Shown: piece by piece, positions 63,481 to 64,000 of the stretch | How the letters are laid out: every line of letters begins with the position of its first letter | Position numbering within the stretch: position 1 is the stretch's first letter | Assembly: GCA_016721875.1 (NCBI GenBank) | Contig: JADKHG010000014.1 | Coordinates: forward strand, 382,535 to 446,534 | Direction: 5' to 3' | From: Sphingomonadales bacterium | GTDB lineage: Bacteria > Pseudomonadota > Alphaproteobacteria > Sphingomonadales > Sphingomonadaceae | DNA: 64,000 nt | The notes under the pieces: generated by a model | What the model was told of the DNA's origin: nothing | Database searches by the model: none | What the model saw: only the letters and a program-made list of their open reading frames with translations | Position numbers and translations under genes: made by a program

Positions 63481-63684
63481 ACCTTCAAATGCCCGCTATG
63501 CAGCAAGCCCAGAAACCGACGAGCACAAACCCTTTTGCAGCAAGGAGGGCTGCAGGACCGTGATCTGCTGCAATGGCTGGGTGAGGGATACCGGATCAGC
63601 CGGGCCTCTGACCCCGATTTGCCCGGAATGGCCGCAACAGGACTGAATTTGGGGCTGGACAAGCAGCCCTGCCCTTGCCTATAG
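63468..63684 (+). CDS. yacG: YacG-like zinc-binding protein (frameshifts)
   Basis: Correcting at least three small indels gives a protein starting M-S-P-K-P-S and continuing KCPLCSKP, TDEHKPFCSKGCRDRDLLQWLGEGYRI, with the C-x2-C ... C-x3-C zinc pattern of YacG, an inhibitor of DNA gyrase in E. coli. The order RNase E/G-yacG matches related genomes. The start overlaps the RNase stop. The end is at TAG 63682-63684. Confidence 0.75.
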
Positions 63685-63725
63685 GCGGCGCTCCCCGAAA
63701 CGGCGGTCTTTTTGCCCGCCCGGAT

Positions 63726-63803
63726 GCCTCAGTAGCTCAGTTGGTAGAGAGCATGCGACTGAAAATCGCATTGTCGGTAGTTCGATCCCGCCCCGAGGCG
63801 CCG
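63726..63803 (+). tRNA. tRNA-Phe (GAA), with irregular stems
   Basis: GCCTCAGTAGCTCAGTTGGT begins the gene. The anticodon stem TGCGA/TCGCA closes the loop CTGAAAA (anticodon GAA). Irregularities: two extra bases in the D-loop (GTAGAGAGC instead of GTAGAGC), A-C mismatches in the T-stem (GGTAG/CCGCC) and acceptor stem (GCCTCAG/CCGAGGC), and CCG instead of CCA at the end. Read errors are likely, as in the genes just before it. Confidence 0.8.
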
Positions 63804-63924
63804 CTTCTTTCCTATCCAGCCGGAAAAGCAGGGACCGGCCAGCCTGACCCGCTCGACCGGGAAAACCCATGGCCTTTCTCAGAGGCCACAGCCGGAACAG
63901 CGGCGGCTTTTGGGCCAATGGTAT

Positions 63925-64000
63925 GGCGGAGTAGCTCAGCTGGTTAGAGCACCGGGATCATAATCCGGGTGTCGGGGTTCAAGTCCCTCCTCCGCTACCA
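63925..64000 (+). tRNA. tRNA-Met (CAT)
   Basis: GGCGGAGTAGCTCAGCTGGT matches elongator tRNA-Met. The anticodon stem CCGGG/TCCGG closes ATCATAA (anticodon CAT), and the end is CTCCGCTACCA with encoded CCA at the window edge. The T-stem (CGGGG/CCCTC) pairs fully only if one G is added to the GGGG run. A tRNA-Ile with modified CAT cannot be fully excluded. Confidence 0.88.

Overview
The window looks like a chromosomal segment of an alphaproteobacterium of the order Sphingomonadales, probably close to Sphingopyxis/Sphingorhabdus. Reasons: moderately high GC; the order rplJ-rplL ... rpoB-rpoC; the neighbourhoods hisG-hisD-nusB-thiL-hppA and infA-maf-RNase E/G-yacG-tRNA; typical sphingomonad/alphaproteobacterial families (DUF2155, the NDUFA12-like complex I subunit, a CC_3452-type secreted protein, CobS, CarD); and two TonB-dependent receptors. 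The placement is an inference from gene content and protein similarity; no search was run.

Layout. 0.2-4.0 kb: a NamZ-type exo-muramidase with a sodium:solute symporter, then a TauE/SafE permease. 4.1-6.7 kb: a lower-GC accessory patch with a HEPN/Abi-like protein, a candidate small RNA with its own terminator, and a membrane-anchored LuxR-HTH protein with two EF-hands. This last gene is flanked by diverged direct repeats, each carrying the same palindrome and promoter-like box at identical spacing. 6.7-25.4 kb: an Rrf2 regulator, rplJ-rplL, a 2084-residue trimeric autotransporter adhesin, a MITE-like element, an MTA/SAH nucleosidase-like gene, rpoB and rpoC. 25.5-32.7 kb: tRNA-Arg, a queuosine-precursor transporter, purQ/purS/purC around a large M16 peptidase, and aat. 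32.4-36.8 kb: small envelope proteins, CarD and an HxlR regulator. 37-49.2 kb: TonB receptor, RelA/SpoT enzyme, CobS, J-domain protein, BolA, AraC-pirin-epoxide hydrolase, PPK2 and LtrA. 49.3-58.2 kb: a DUF2332 gene, the his-nus-thi-hppA run, and a GNAT/JmjC-cupin pair. 58.2-64 kb: a degenerate JAMM-like secreted protein, a second TonB receptor, infA, maf, an RNase E/G gene, yacG, tRNA-Phe and tRNA-Met.

Most of the segment is housekeeping: transcription (rpoB, rpoC, NusB, CarD), translation (L10, L7/L12, IF-1, three tRNAs), purine, histidine and thiamine synthesis, and stringent response/phosphate metabolism (Rsh, PPK2, H+-PPase). Small indels break rpoC, infA, hppA, the VUT transporter, maf, the RNase gene, yacG and one TonB receptor. 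Since rpoC and infA are essential, I read these as errors in the supplied sequence rather than real pseudogenes; they cluster densely after 61.7 kb. I give the reconstructed gene extents and state where each break lies.

The most unusual content is the 4.1-6.7 kb patch (Ca2+-sensor-like membrane LuxR protein, duplicated operator/promoter module, possible sRNA, HEPN protein). Next come the JAMM-like protein whose two metal-binding His positions are both Arg, the giant adhesin with a second head module inside its stalk, and the 226-bp antisense overlap of aat with a DUF2155 gene.
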